Assembly: GCA_029532415.1 (NCBI GenBank)
Contig: JAQOTA010000033.1
Coordinates: 1-64,000 of the forward strand
Direction: 5' to 3'
Length of the DNA: 64,000 nt
Origin: Marasmius tenuissimus
Lineage: Eukaryota > Basidiomycota > Agaricomycetes > Agaricales > Marasmiaceae
Shown here: positions 26,104-37,702 of the stretch, piece after piece
How the letters are laid out: each line of letters begins with the position of its first letter
How positions within the stretch are numbered: position 1 is the first letter of the stretch
Program-made: the position numbers and the translations under genes
The notes under the pieces: generated by a model
The model's input: only the letters and a program-made list of their open reading frames with translations
The model's database searches: none
What the model was told of the DNA's origin: nothing

Positions 26104-28005
26104 AGGGAGAACGGGAATTATTGGGAAATGAGGGTGTTTAATGATGATGGACGTCTGCGAAAGACTCTCAACTGCAACTGTGTAATTATAATAGAGGCTT
26201 CTTGAGCCGAACCGAACAACCCGACCTCGTTTTATGATTCGGGGAGTCTAGATTCTGCGAATCACGTAAACCTTTGACACGAGGTTCTGTTGCACCTTAT
26301 CTGGATTTCAGACGCCACCTCGCAGCAAAAGTACCTGGAGACCATCTCCTGACATATTCCAGCCAGCGTTAGCTCTCAACACCTTGCACTCGAATAATAA
26401 ACACTCACTAACACTAGACACAGTCCCTTTCCAGAATCTAACCTTTATCTATACCCGCTATGAGTTTAGGGCTGAGCAAAGTTACCGCCGTACGGGTTGT
26501 TCATACTTTCGAAAGCCGGCTAACCTCGAATGATGGCGGGAGCAGAGATGATGTCAACAGAGAGAGGAGCTCAGACACCCCCAGTAGTGCTGACCGTCGC
26601 GAGGGAGTCGCAACGTCCATAACATGATACATTCACCCTCTGCACTCGAAATGGGTTTCCATTGTGAGCGGTGTAAATTCATCTGGGTAAATTGGTTGTT
26701 GGTTTTCGATCACCTTCGAAAGATGTGCTGGGCGTGCAACGCTGAGAGCCTCCTGTATTATGGATTCGGAAGTGCTCGTTAGGTCGCTGGAGCTGTCCGA
26801 GGGAATCAAAAGTATTGGTTGCGGAAATAAATTCGGAAAGCTATGGACAGAACACATCAGTAACTATTCCGTCGGCTTCAGGATGTGGTCGGTGACTCCA
26901 TACAACATTGGAATCCTCAAATAAAACAACTACATGTGTAACCTACAGGGCTTGGCATTCATCAAAACCTCGGAAATGAGCATCCCGAATGAGATGAAGA
27001 AAAAAAACGGCAGGAAGTAACCCTAAGGCCTTGGCTCCATGAGCTCGTAGCATCTAATAGGGATTCCTCTTAAGCCAGTAAACGGCGAAGGGGCGGTTAA
27101 AGAGTCATACGATAAAAGATCATTTATAAAATCTCTCAAAGCTGAGAGAAAAAGCAAAACAAACTTCTTTGGACGAGCGTCTAGTGTTGAGTTCTCATAC
27201 GGGCGGTCCAGCCTATCGATTTCCCCCGTTCAACGATCAAAATAATACAAACGGTGGGATGCAAATATGGCGTCTAATACCCATCTCGCTTCGAGAAAGT
27301 AGAGCGCCCGGATAGCCGCTGCGTCGGTAATGTTAATGAGATTCGGAGTGAATCCATCGGAGTGGGAAGCCATGGGTCTAAAGCAAGGTGCCAGGCTCCA
27401 GCAACGGTGACGGACGATCAGAATTGAGAGAGGTCTAATTCCCTCGGGATTAATAATAGAACTGAGAAGGAGATATAGGTACTTGTCCCGATCACCTACA
27501 ACAAACCAACGGGCGAGTTTTTGGTTCAATCACCCAGTAAGTCGAACCTCGACAATGGGCTGAATTCTCCTCGACCACCGTCCTAATATTTAAAATGGAT
27601 TGATGAGCTAGCCTGCATTATGACAAAGCTTCACGTCGCTTTCGTATCCACAGACGTCTGAACTCCTTTTCGGACTGAAAACCCGAGCACTCAGATTGGC
27701 GTACCGAATCCGGACAACAATGCTGATCACTGGAAGGGGAAGGTCACTGCATGCGTTCACGGCGCGATAACTTCGAGTAGTGTATAGTAACGTTATATGG
27801 TGAAAAGATAGGCCCCACTTACTGTCATCCTGATCATGAGGTGATGGTTACAGTAACATTAGACGGTTGTGCTTCTCGGTCAGCTCATTTCATGGCCCAG
27901 TGTAATGACCGAAAGGTATACTAACACGATGCTGACCCGAGCACGCGATCGTCTTATACAGCCATATTCCGGAGTAATATTCAATACGTCCCTTCAATAA
28001 CTCTG
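26104..28005. other. Intergenic, no supportable gene
   Basis: Only isolated frames occur here. A 99-residue minus-strand frame at 27230-27529 and a 74-residue one at 26633-26857 could be exons of an unrecognised gene, but I see no splice pair or family match that joins them. Confidence 0.4.
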
Positions 28006-28009
28006 TAAC

Positions 28010-28645
28010 ATGATTACTCTCTACGACCCAGGTCCCTCCCTGCTCCCTTCTAGTCGAGCCCATCGAGCTCACCGCCAAATCTCTCGGTGCGCCTCCATCG
28101 TCCGCCCAAGCCGACGGAAAGCCCAAATATACAGTCCCCTGCATTCACGACCACAACAACAAGGCCGTATCCGATTCCCTCAAAATCGTAAAGTACCTTA
28201 AAGCCTATCCCGATACTCCCTAGCTTTTGCCAAAAGATTCGGAGAAGGCACAGGAAGACCTCATCAACACTTGGATGCAGGCAATCAGTCCAATATTTCC
28301 AGTTCTCATGTTCAGGCTATAGGATACATCTCACGAGACGATTAAGGAAGATAGAACTAGGCGTGGAGAGGCGCTGCCTGCACGTCTACAAAGTTCACGA
28401 AGGAGCAGGAGAACGAGGCGTTGGAAAAGGCGAAGCAGGCGTTCAAGGAGATGAAGGGAGTGGATGGAGGCGAGGACGAACCCGTGTTGGCTAACATAGT
28501 TTTGGCGGTGCTAGCCACGGTGGTACAAGCGTGTTTCGGAGAAGAGAGTGACGAAACGAAGGATATGAAGACTTGGCTAGGTGGATATCTGGGAAGGGTA
28601 ACCGATGCCGCGATAGGATACAAGAGCCAGATGGTGTCGGAGTAG
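28010..28645 (+). pseudogene. Broken glutathione S-transferase-like gene
   Basis: The start MITLYD is typical of fungal GST-like proteins. The sequence then jumps, after an apparent deletion of the glutathione-site region, to a frame reading KYTVPCIHDHNNKAVSDSLK and KYLKAYPDTP, the end of the thioredoxin-fold domain. An in-frame TAG follows PDTP. A further stop occurs after FPVLMFRL, and the helical C-terminal domain is only recovered in another frame (KAKQAFKEMKGV to GYKSQMVSE, stop about 28645). With an internal deletion, two stops and a frame change it cannot encode an active enzyme. Confidence 0.7.
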
Positions 28646-28649
28646 CACA

Positions 28650-29475
28650 ATCCGGGAGAAAGTTCACGCTGAAATGAGTACACAGCATGAATGGTCTCAA
28701 GTTGATGATATCGTATAAGGAACTCCATGGTACACATATAACAGTGAATCACGAGACATACCATGTAGTCCCTCCCCAACGCGTACCCCGACATCAGTGC
28801 TCGAAGAATGCACATCTGACTTTCACCATTTGTTCACCACCACTCTTTTGAAACGCACTCCGGGCCACTTCACTCGAAGACTCCATACTCCGTAAACTCA
28901 CGACGACTTATGCACGAGAAATAAAGACCTGGAGTGTGAAACCATCGATTTCGGCTCACTTATCACTTATCACGCTTGGCGGTAGGTGTAGTGGTCAGAT
29001 CTGACTTGAGACGTGCACGAAAAATCATGGAAAACTGTAGAGGTGAATATGGTCGCAAGCAAGGCAAAGGATACGATTGCTCGCCTTGAGTTATATGAGT
29101 TTTTCTCTTTGCAATAGGGCTGGGATCGGAGAAAAAGCAGTCACATCTTGACGGAGCGGACAAGTGAGGAAGGGTGTTGAATCGAAAAAAGTCATAAATC
29201 CGTGCACACTCGTGAATCGGGCATCATTCAATCGAAGTTTTTCCGAAGTATGACGCGTTAGATCTGATGCAGATTGGACTGAAGGAAGTATACTTCCTTT
29301 GTTTACCGTTTCCTCACCACGGTCCGACTTGAAAACAACTGAGTAAATCTTTTTGCTGAGCAACGATCTACCCAAGCTCGACTTGAGCTCTGAGACTTGG
29401 TAAGCGAATGAAAGAAGTAAATACTAGGTACCATGCGCTAACGATAGGCGCCGATTTATTAGTATTAGAGCAACG
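28650..29475. other. Intergenic, no supportable gene
   Basis: I find nothing with coding or RNA signatures. The long minus-strand frame at 28357-28815 is antisense to the GST remnant and is not a gene. Confidence 0.4.
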
Positions 29476-29481
29476 CGACTC

Positions 29482-29490
29482 CAGCACGTG
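29482..29490 (+). promoter_or_regulatory. Shared MYND-family promoter box (copy B)
   Basis: CAGCACGTG within the palindrome CCAGCACGTGCTGG, 242 bp upstream of the ATG of pseudogene B. Read in the gene direction it gives CACGTGCTGGGAATT, nearly the same as the boxes before copies C, D and E. CACGTG is a classical bHLH-type E-box. Confidence 0.6.
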
Positions 29491-29850
29491 CTGGGAATTG
29501 TACAGCAGTCACTGATTTTGATCAAATTAAAAAATCAAATAAGCTACTTACTCGTTCATCGCAACCACCATCATCGTAACAACATAGACTTTTGGTAAGG
29601 TCTTAGACTCGAGCTTGTGAATCACATTTTCATCTTTTCCCGCTAGCTGCAAGTCTTCTAAATATCATGCACTGACCGCTGTGATACGATTCTGTACTCT
29701 TTGCTATCGAGTCCTGGACAATTTTCGTAGACATGGTGGGTCAGGAGTCATTTCCGGAAGACTATTTGGACCACGTCTCGAGGTCTCTCTTGCGCTTTCC
29801 AAGCCCATACAGGTTCATCAAGCATCTTTGGAAAGCTGATTCTCCTCCAA

Positions 29851-29857
29851 GTTCCAA
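29851..29857. repeat. Left target-site duplication GTTCCAA
   Basis: Seven bases identical to 31477-31483, flanking the inserted element. Confidence 0.8.
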
Positions 29858-31476
29858 GGAAATCGAGGCTAGGTTTCCTCAAAAACGGTGCAAAAAAACT
29901 TAAGTTTACTTACCTTAGCTTACTTCCCTTGTCTGATGTACGCAAGTAAAACTTGAGTAACGAGACAAGTTTCGTCCTGAGGGAATAGGAAGCAATCTCA
30001 AGTCATTCTTGAGGTTGGTCTTGAGGGAACAAGGTGGAGTGCCTCAAGGATGACTTGAGAGTAACTCAAATCCTCGCGTTGAGGGTAGCTCAAGTCGTCG
30101 TTGAGGGTAGAGCTCAAGTTGTTGTTGAGGGTGGCCGCGTCTCAACTCAAGTTGCGCATTAGATAAGTATGCGTAGAATACAATGAGATGTTGAATGATA
30201 CTGGAAGACAGAAAATGTGAGTGTGAGCAATGAGCGAGGCAAAAAGGGACAGAGTGCTCACTTGAAAGGTTCTGTGGGTGAGGCCATGAGATTGTTGACG
30301 AGACTGTGAAGAAAAGTCATTAGGGCACATACAAAGAATAAAAGAGGGAACACACCTATAGGTACCCTGTGAAGGCCCAGCGGCGAGCATGTATCCTACG
30401 TATTTTGCTTTTTTTTCTGTTGTACTCTACATTGGAGTGAGCCATGGATCGGAAGAGGAGAATACTACTTCATACATTACAATGCTTCAGAATAATACAT
30501 TTTGGGAGATTTTTGGCTTGCAAGAGCGGTGTTCCCTTGTACTCAAACCACTCCTCATGTCCTGCCTGTCCAACAATGAGAAAAGAGCAATGAGTCAAAA
30601 AGAGCCAACTTACAACAACACACCAATTGCTACCCTTGTAAACCCTGAACATTCCATCTTGAGGTGCACACACAACTCTAGAATCACAAATTAGAATGAA
30701 AAGCAGAGTTGATTGAGACATGTACCTGCTTTGTGGCAGTTCAGTGTTGGCCAAGAGCCAATTCTTGTCCATAGCATGTGCTTGCAAGTCTTCCAGTGTT
30801 GCTCAAATCGTCTGTCAGTGTTTACGGACCTCCCAATCTTCAGAAAGATCCTCACTTTACATCTCCCTTCCAGCATATACACATTTCCCACAGTGTCCTT
30901 CATGCTTGCTCTCCTGTGGCGTCGACTGCAGTATTGTGTTTCAATGGATCATGTGTCGCAAGCGTACGGGCAATGAAGGCAACAAGGAGAAAGTATCGGG
31001 GTGAGATATCAAGCAGAGGAACATGTAGCCTGGTTTTTCAATCACATATATGCTCGCCTTGAGCAATTTCTTGCCCACGTTCGCTCAAGTTCATAATTTC
31101 CCTTATTCATGTTCATACTCTCAAGTTTCTTTATCATTCACTCAAGTCCACATTTTCCTTCACTCAAGTTCATTTTCCCCTTTTCTCAAGTCCATACTTT
31201 ATGTTTGCTCAAGTCTGACTTCTTCTCTCATACTCAATTTTCACTCAAGTTCCCTACCTACATTAGTGCAGAGTAAATCTCAAGTTTTGCTCAAGCTGTT
31301 CTTAAGATTTCCTCAAGTTGTTCCTTCAGATATTTTTGAAGTTGATACTCAGGTCAAATCTGATTTTGAGTTCTACTACTTGAGCAACATACTTGAGGGT
31401 GAAAACTTAAGGTAGAGGGCCCAAGGGGCCTCAAAGGTTTTGCCCCAATTTTGAAGGGAAGGTGGCCATGGAGTAG
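29858..31476. mobile_element. 1.6 kb element with inverted ends carrying a GIY-YIG gene
   Basis: The element lies inside exon 1 of MYND copy B, between perfect GTTCCAA repeats. Its left end begins GGAAATCGAGGCTAGG and continues with TTTCCTCAAAAACGG. Read inwards, the right end has CCTTCAAAATTGGGGCAAAA at the matching distance, so the ends are imperfect inverted repeats. A truncated copy of the left-type end at 38090-38234 starts at the same base, which fixes the boundary. Both flanks are packed with CTCAAGT/ACTTGAG subterminal repeats (about ten between 31080 and 31330), and the left flank has a tandem unit containing GTTGAGGGTAG. The only recognisable gene is a GIY-YIG/T5orf172-type protein on the minus strand. 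No known transposase is visible. Confidence 0.85.
30470..30903 (-). CDS. GIY-YIG / T5orf172-type nuclease-domain protein in the element
   Basis: Read on the minus strand. The first exon starts at 30903 with MKDTVGNVYMLEG and contains FLKIGRSVNTDRRFEQH, the conserved core of the T5orf172/DUF1766 branch of the GIY-YIG superfamily (VY..., KIGRS, R, H). A GTACAT donor (about 30723) and TTCTAG acceptor lead to an exon reading ELCVHLKMECS. A second intron leads to GHEEWFEYKGT, matching the family's C-terminal HxEWFE motif, and the frame stops at 30470. Exact splice points in the middle are uncertain. In Agaricomycetes such domains occur in many copies with unknown roles. Here the gene is the sole cargo of a transposon-like element. 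Confidence 0.65.
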
Positions 31477-31483
31477 GTTCCAA
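31477..31483. repeat. Right target-site duplication GTTCCAA
   Basis: Seven bases identical to 29851-29857. The sequence following it continues MYND copy B in frame. Confidence 0.8.
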
Positions 31484-33423
31484 CAGCGCCATCGATGTTT
31501 TTAATCCAGGCTGTCAGGTCCAAGGGGTATTCGAAGCCATTTGCGCACTTTCCGAGAAGATGAAGCTGTACCCCCAAGTCATCTCGGCTCAGCTACGGTC
31601 GCGCCGGGAGGTCATATCTCCATGCATTGTTTTCTTTCTCCGCACCACACTCGTCAACGCATTAAAACAGCGGCTACCCTCCTCAATACCTCCCACAAAT
31701 TTAAACATATTCAATCACATCCTCTTCCTCGCCCCTCGTCTTCTTGCAAATCCTCTCGATGACCTGAAAGAGATCAAGCATGCCTCACCAACTCTCCAAT
31801 GCCTTGTTGCTCAGGCTTTTTTGCGTCAACACCGAGAGCCCAACTATCGGAAGGTGGTTGGCATTACTCCTCGACCTCTTTCTATGTGATCAAATATCTG
31901 TAGATGAACTCCAGATGCTAACATCCTGCAATTCTTTCCCCTTGTACAAGCTGGACAAGTAGGTCGGGAAGCTATTGCTTGCTTGGACGTCTAAACTCTC
32001 AGACTGAGCACCTCACCACGATGGATTCAATGGAACCTAAAGACTTCAAAGCCTGTTTTGAAGTCGTCATGTCGATTCCACAATGTTTCCTCGAAGTCAA
32101 AGTCCATGCCATCAGTCCGTTACACGTAGAGGAAACAAATTCACAGTGGACGCTTCGGTCGACGATTAGGGTCTTGACAGTATTACTCCACAAGTGGAAA
32201 TCACTTCAGAGCACTCTGAATGGCAGCCTCGAGGTACTTCAGGCCCATGGTCGACGCACTTTTCAGACACCAATGGTCGAGTCAGGAATCCTTCAGGCTT
32301 TGTATTACGCGCAGGAGTGCTTCTACATAATGGAGCAAAGTGAACATCGTCACGATTGGGAGGAATGTTCGTTCATCACAACGGCGGCCATGGTTTTGGA
32401 TCATATCACTAAATTCATTGTCCGTCATGAAGTGCTCCGTCCGTTTAGACGGGTTATCCGTCAACTAATGCTATCCGATTGGAAGCGCTTATTACTCGGG
32501 ATCCAAAGTTCACCACCATTGAAGAGAGCATGGACGAACCTCCACAGTAAAGGCGAGGAGATCTATGACATTTGTTGCCGTCTGAAGATTGAGGGCGCTA
32601 TGTGCAACTACAAGGAGGTGAGTGGCGCTGAAACTCTGTGTATCGCTGTTGTATTTATGCATATCACCTAGTGTACATCATCCGAGGCTAACTACCGTGA
32701 AGAGGGAGCTGTGTCTCGCTACCTAATTTGTTCTATAGGATGCTTAGCGCACACATGTTGCTCTTCCGCCTGGCGAAGGACTGATTGGAAAGACAGACAC
32801 AGGACAGAGTGCTCTAGTATCGCGCAATCTGTGCAGAGTAGGTGTCAATACCGTCTGATTCCCTAGCTCTCTAAACCACTCTTCTTTTTAGATGGACTTC
32901 TATCCCTGCCTCGCGTTAACGTGGGGATATTTGCCTCGGTGCTTGAGGACTACATTTGTGTCTACCACCAGATACTCACGTCAATGGTCAAATCATTTCG
33001 TGACTCAAACTGTGCTGCTTTTCTTGTCCGCCGAAATTCAATTCTCCGCGTGAACTTCGACCAACCTAATATCCCTTTCATCAATGACGGCCGAGTCCTT
33101 GATATTGATTCCATGATTAACGTTATCGGGTCCACCAAGACCAAATCCGAAACAGAAACTCTCGGCGATCCGGGCTTAAGATTTAACAAGAAGAGCATGG
33201 GAGAGGACAAGCTCGAACGAGATCATGTTCATAGCAATGTTCCCTCTCCGATCTGGTCATTCGTCGTACCCTCTTGAGACTGCGATGGGACTCCCATTTG
33301 TATTATAGAGCTCGAGAACTGTGATCCTGGCGAGGAGTTACTGCATGGGCAGCTAGAGAGGGAGGAGACGTGGATGAGGTCAGTTCCCCTTTACTATCAG
33401 TACTTATTACAATTATCATATCT

Positions 33424-33730
33424 CACTCGTAATCGGAGCAATCGCTCCGCGCTTGAACATCTCGGCAAGTGCCGAAGGGGCGGAAAAAGATATTCGCGCC
33501 ACAATCTTCCAACTTGATCCTAACTTCATCGTGGTCAAGCTACCGGAGTGTGGGGATTGAGGCTGTTGAAGCCCGTTTACATTGTAAGCTCCTATGACTG
33601 CGGGTCCTGGGATCAGGGAAGCATCCGAAAATTTGTGTTGATAATGTCACTATCATAGGTTCTGTAATTGTTGTCCGATAAGGCAATATTGTCGATTTCA
33701 ATTCAGAGTGAGACGTGGACGGAATTCGTC
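33424..33730. repeat. Duplicated non-coding block, copy 1
   Basis: The block is similar in sequence and order to 37703-38090. It starts with CTCACTCGTAATCGGAG and contains two small hairpins: CGGAGC-AATC-GCTCCG and TCGGCA-AG-TGCCGA. GCGCCACAATCTT follows. Further on, the GATCAGGG region and an ATTCAGAGTGAGACGT-like tail also recur in the second copy. Confidence 0.65.
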
Positions 33731-34206
33731 TCCAATCGTGGCCACTCTCGCAGTTGAGGGTGTTGATGTCAGCTCTACAGAATGTTGAACCAGATGTATT
33801 CGGACATGGACTACTCCCAGGCCCCTGCCACATCATCTACTTACATGCACGAATATTACAGTTAAAGGCACAAGTGCACCCCACTTCGGTAAGGGAATAT
33901 CCAAGAATGTTGGAGGCTTTTGACTGGGGATGATTGATATCTCGGTGAGTTTTTGCACCAGATGTTTTACGACTGTAATAACAGGGCGCCATCATCCATG
34001 CTTCATGCTTGTGCGCAGCCTGCACGGATTGATATTCCGAAACCGATGAAGTTTTACGTGTTCCCCGGAAAGTGTGACTCCGGATGCAGCGTGGTACTCA
34101 GTGCATGCTGGTCCCACTACTATAAATACAAACAATCCTATTCTATATCTTCGTCTTCATCCCATCCCTCCCCCCATCTGCTGTACATCCGAGCCACACT
34201 GCCAAT

Positions 34207-35538
34207 ATGGACGCTGATAACGCTGACCCTTTCTCGGGATTCCATTTATATGGTTATATCCCTACGCTCGGCGCATGCGTTATGTTTGTCCTGCTTTTTG
34301 GGGCGTCATTAGGTGCGTCCATTTCTAAGAAGAGCCGTTTTCTTGACTCACAAAACACCTTTCCAAAGTTCTTCACTGTTACCAAACGATCAAAAGCCGC
34401 CAATGGTTTCTTGCTTCGACCGTTCTTCCTGCTGGGGTATTAGAGATTGTGGGATGGGCTGGAAGGCTGGCGTCAAGTCGAGACGTCACTCCCCGGACTC
34501 CATACATAATACAGTACGTGGATTCAACAAACATCCATTTTGATTGGCAATGCCCACATCTTCTACGCAGATCGACCGCCCTGGTACTTGCACCGACATT
34601 CCTTCTCGCGGCCCATTTCATCGTGTTTGGACGAATTGTCACGTTGCTGGGCACCGAATACAGTCGTTTACGCCCCAAATTCTGTGAGTATTTCTTGCGA
34701 TATCCCTTGAGTCTGGTGACTGAGTATGTTGAACAGATACTATCATTTTCCTCGGAGGGGTAGGCTGAATTGGAAATGATGTCAAGGTGATTGTAGCTAA
34801 CGGACTGCTTTAAAGGACATCATCTCCCTTCTCACCCAGGGTACTGGAGGTGGCCTGGCTGCTACAGCCAAAGACGATAGTAAACTCGTGCGTGATTGTT
34901 TTCCATTTCCTTTGAATTTTACTCAGCCTGACATCCGTGTGATAGGGCGTGAACCTCCTCCTCGTTGGAATCGGTATCCAAGTCGGTCAGTCTTTTCTCC
35001 CCGTGGAGTGTAGAGACACTCTCGAACTGAAATTTGCCTCCCCAGTGATGATAGGCACATTCTCCATCCTTGCCGTCGAATATACCATGCGCCATATCCG
35101 TGATAGGCCACTCAAGACTGCAAATCCGAAGGATGAACGTGCTCCCTTGGACGCTCCTCGTAAGATCTTGCTCTGGGTTCTTGCCACTACGACGACCTTA
35201 CTGTTTATTCGGTGCGCTCGCTCTCATGATGTGTTTTCAATTGGACTCCAAAATAACATTTTTTAGTGGCATTTACCGTTTGATTGAGCTGAGCGGTGGT
35301 CTGGACAGCCCGATCGCGACCACGGAGTGGCCATTCAGTACGTCTTCTTGTCCTCACCGCCCGCGTTGAGTGTTTAACCCCTTTCACAGTTATATTCGAA
35401 GGTGCCACGATCTTTCTCGTGTTTGCTATCTGGAATATTGGCCACCCGGTCAAGTATCTTGAGGGGGGACGACCGAGATCCGACGGCTACAATGATGTTA
35501 TGCTAGCGGAGGTTGGCAGTCCTAAAACGCACTACTAG
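34207..35538 (+). CDS. RTA1-like seven-span membrane protein (lipid-translocating exporter family)
   Basis: RTA1-family proteins are fungal seven-TM proteins linked to resistance to 7-aminocholesterol and to sphingoid-base export. The exons I can follow begin at 34207 (FHLYGYIPTLGACVMFVLL). The second covers 34369-34513 (QWFLASTVLPAGVLEIVGW). The third covers 34571-34683 (LAPTFLLAAHFIVFGRIV). Later exons carry GTGGGLAATAKDD, GVNLLLVGIGIQV, GTFSILAVEYTMRHI, GIYRLIELSGGLDSP and GATIFLVFAIWNIGHPVKYL, with stop at 35536-35538. These are the expected family landmarks in order, including the E-GW-R motif after the second span. All introns I used are GT-AG and keep the frame. The gene appears intact. 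Confidence 0.85.
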
Positions 35539-35544
35539 ACATAT

Positions 35545-37695
35545 ATTGTGTCTATATTCTCAGCATGGACATTCCTACATCATATCTATTCTCTGTCTTT
35601 TCCGACTTGGGATCAACCGGGGGTCTTCTATTGACTAGTTCATATCCCTTTTCTTCCCCTCAGCCAAACTAGGCTAGAATCTCTCTATAAACATTTTGCC
35701 CGAGCTTCCTGAGGTATCAGTCAATCTGGTGCACTGGTAGAGCAAGCCTTGCTGGTTTCTCGGGAGGCGACTCACATTTTTAAGTTCAACAGAGTGGAAA
35801 CAGTCGAATTCTGGAACACAGACGCTGACTAGGAATACGCGCCAGTAATTTGAATAACCAAGTTCCCGGACCATGGACACCGTTTGAATAGTCTCGCAAT
35901 TAAATGTCTAATCGAATACACCCGCCACCTACCCCTCGCTGCAGGATGATGCTCATTGGTGGCGGGGTCCGCCCATTCTCCTACATGCCCCGCTGCACCC
36001 ACATGTACAACAATCACCATGTTACGGAAATGGACGGAGGTGTAATGAGCTACCAGGTACTCGAGTGCTCTGGTACTCAGAAATTCAAATATTTGTTTGA
36101 AGGATTTATGAAGAATTCAAGAAGGGTTGAAACAGACACACAAAAGGAATTGAAATACGCATTTGAACGACATTTAAAACGCGTAGTCGAAACAATTTGA
36201 CCAACTGTTTGAAAGTGCCATTGAAGAAGAAAAATCAAAGAGTCCAAAAAGTACCGTTCGCAACCAGCTGCATAGGTATTTGCTATTCAAGAGAGTCCAG
36301 TAGCGAAGCCGTTCGACGCACAGTGACATTGTAGTGAGCATGGATATCAGGAAGAATAGATTCGGACTTCACCTCGCAATGCCGGGCCTGTTAAGCAGCC
36401 CGTAACATCGCGTGATATTTGAACGTATCGCTGACTTGCTTCGACGACATGACCCACAACATCCGGTGTTGTTCTGTCGGATAGATTCGTCGTCGCCCTC
36501 GTTGCAGACTGCAGCCCCCGAAGCTTCATGGGTGTCAAGAGGAAAGTTGCAGAGAAAAGGGGCTAAAGTGCTTGGACCCTTAAAAAGACAAAGACGGCGT
36601 GATCAAAGTAAGTCTTGGGTCGAATCAACCCCCTATCATCCCTTGAACCCGGACCACAACCATGATTACAGTCCACTCAGCTTGCCACCCACTCCCAAGG
36701 CCCGTCTTGAACCTATGACTAATTCTACATGCTCTGTTGACTCGTTTGATGACTGGTACTCGCGTCACTCCCTGTGGTTCATCTGGTTTCAAGACATCAG
36801 TCATTGGCGAACATTCGTTGAGCTTCTCCTAGCTGTTCCTTTGCTTCAAACTCTGCTTATAGACCTCGGGAATTGAAGGTAAAAGCAGGGGTAGTACCTA
36901 GAGCGGATTAGACTGAACACCCAGGAGTCGGTAAGCACTTGAATTGTCAAAGTCCGAGTTACCAGCCCGTAGTTTCAGATTCTCTGTTCAGAAGCAATTC
37001 GAACAAGGTTCGAATGATTATTCACGTTTAACCCTTTTGCCCGAGCCGTTCGGTTCTATTCAGATTATCGTTCAAATGTAACCGCCAGTGAGGGAAAGCC
37101 TTCGCATTGTTCGAACCGAAGATCAAAGATTAGTTGTTCAATTGTCATTCAAACAGGAGATTCATTCGAACAGCAACCATGGTAAAGAACCTTTTTTATT
37201 CAAAATTTTTGTCTGCATCGCCTGACGCTGAAACGGTCGGTTCGGAGAGGGACTGGCTGAGTGCTGGAGTAGCTGTTGTATAGTATACAATAATTCTTTG
37301 CAATGGTTATCCGGTTTAGAATCCAGCTACTCCTGCAATCTTGCTAGAATACGACCGCGAACAAACGATGGTTTGAAATGGCCCTCCCTAGAACGGTCAA
37401 GATTTAGTCCAGGTTGTTCGAAGTAGTCAATGGGAAATGCCACTTGCCAACCTTTTCCGGGAGTCATCTTGAATAGTCTGGACTGTTTTCGAATGATCGA
37501 TATGGTTCCGTGCGGTCCATGAATTTCTGATTGGGCAGCCTTAGCCATGCTTCAGACCCCTCAGGTGTAGCCTGTCCCGTATAGACAGAGCGACTTGATC
37601 GCTGCCATCACCACCCCCGCCAAGGAGTAGGATGATCCTGATCACAGCAAATGCAAGCTGTGAGGGACCCGGAGGGATGCTCCGTTTACCTATTA
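35545..37695. other. Intergenic with TTGAA/TTCAA-rich stretches
   Basis: Two stretches, about 36080-36260 and 36945-37190, are dense in TTGAA/TTCAA words. They may be subterminal parts of a degenerate element, though I could not define ends. A 154-residue plus-strand frame at 36412-36876 lies between them. It has no family signature, only a hydrophobic C-terminal part (FVELLLAVPLLQTLL). Confidence 0.35.
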
Positions 37696-37702
37696 TAACC
37701 CT

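Larger units (their letters stand above)
29733..33280 (+). pseudogene. MYND zinc-finger paralogue B, interrupted by a transposon
   Basis: Exon 1 begins at 29733 (MVGQESFPEDYLDHVSRS) and aligns with the N termini of copies C-E. It is broken at 29857 by a 1.6 kb element. Coding similarity resumes at 31484 in the same frame once the element and one target duplication are disregarded (SPPSS then NSAIDVFNPG). Further damage is a frame change near 31850, a TAG after PLYKLDK (about 31960), and another frame change before the long frame 31979-32620 (MVESGILQALYYAQECFYI). The MYND exon at about 32672-32830 keeps RYLIC and DRHRTEC, but one expected cysteine is W and the first spacing is C-x3-C. The C-terminal region resumes at 32921 (VNFDQPN). 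The insertion plus independent lesions make this a pseudogene. Confidence 0.85.

Noticed and set aside
28357..28815. 152-residue minus-strand open frame
   Set aside because: It is antisense to the GST remnant, whose plus-strand reading shows recognisable family sequence.
29868..29880. TAGGTT as target duplication of the GIY-YIG element
   Set aside because: TAGGTT occurs on both sides, but the second copy at 38 kb shows that the element begins earlier, at GGAAATCGAG, and GTTCCAA restores the host reading frame.
31050..31415. 121-residue plus-strand open frame
   Set aside because: It is produced by the CTCAAGT repeats of the element flank; its Ser/Phe/Leu repetition has no protein-like features.
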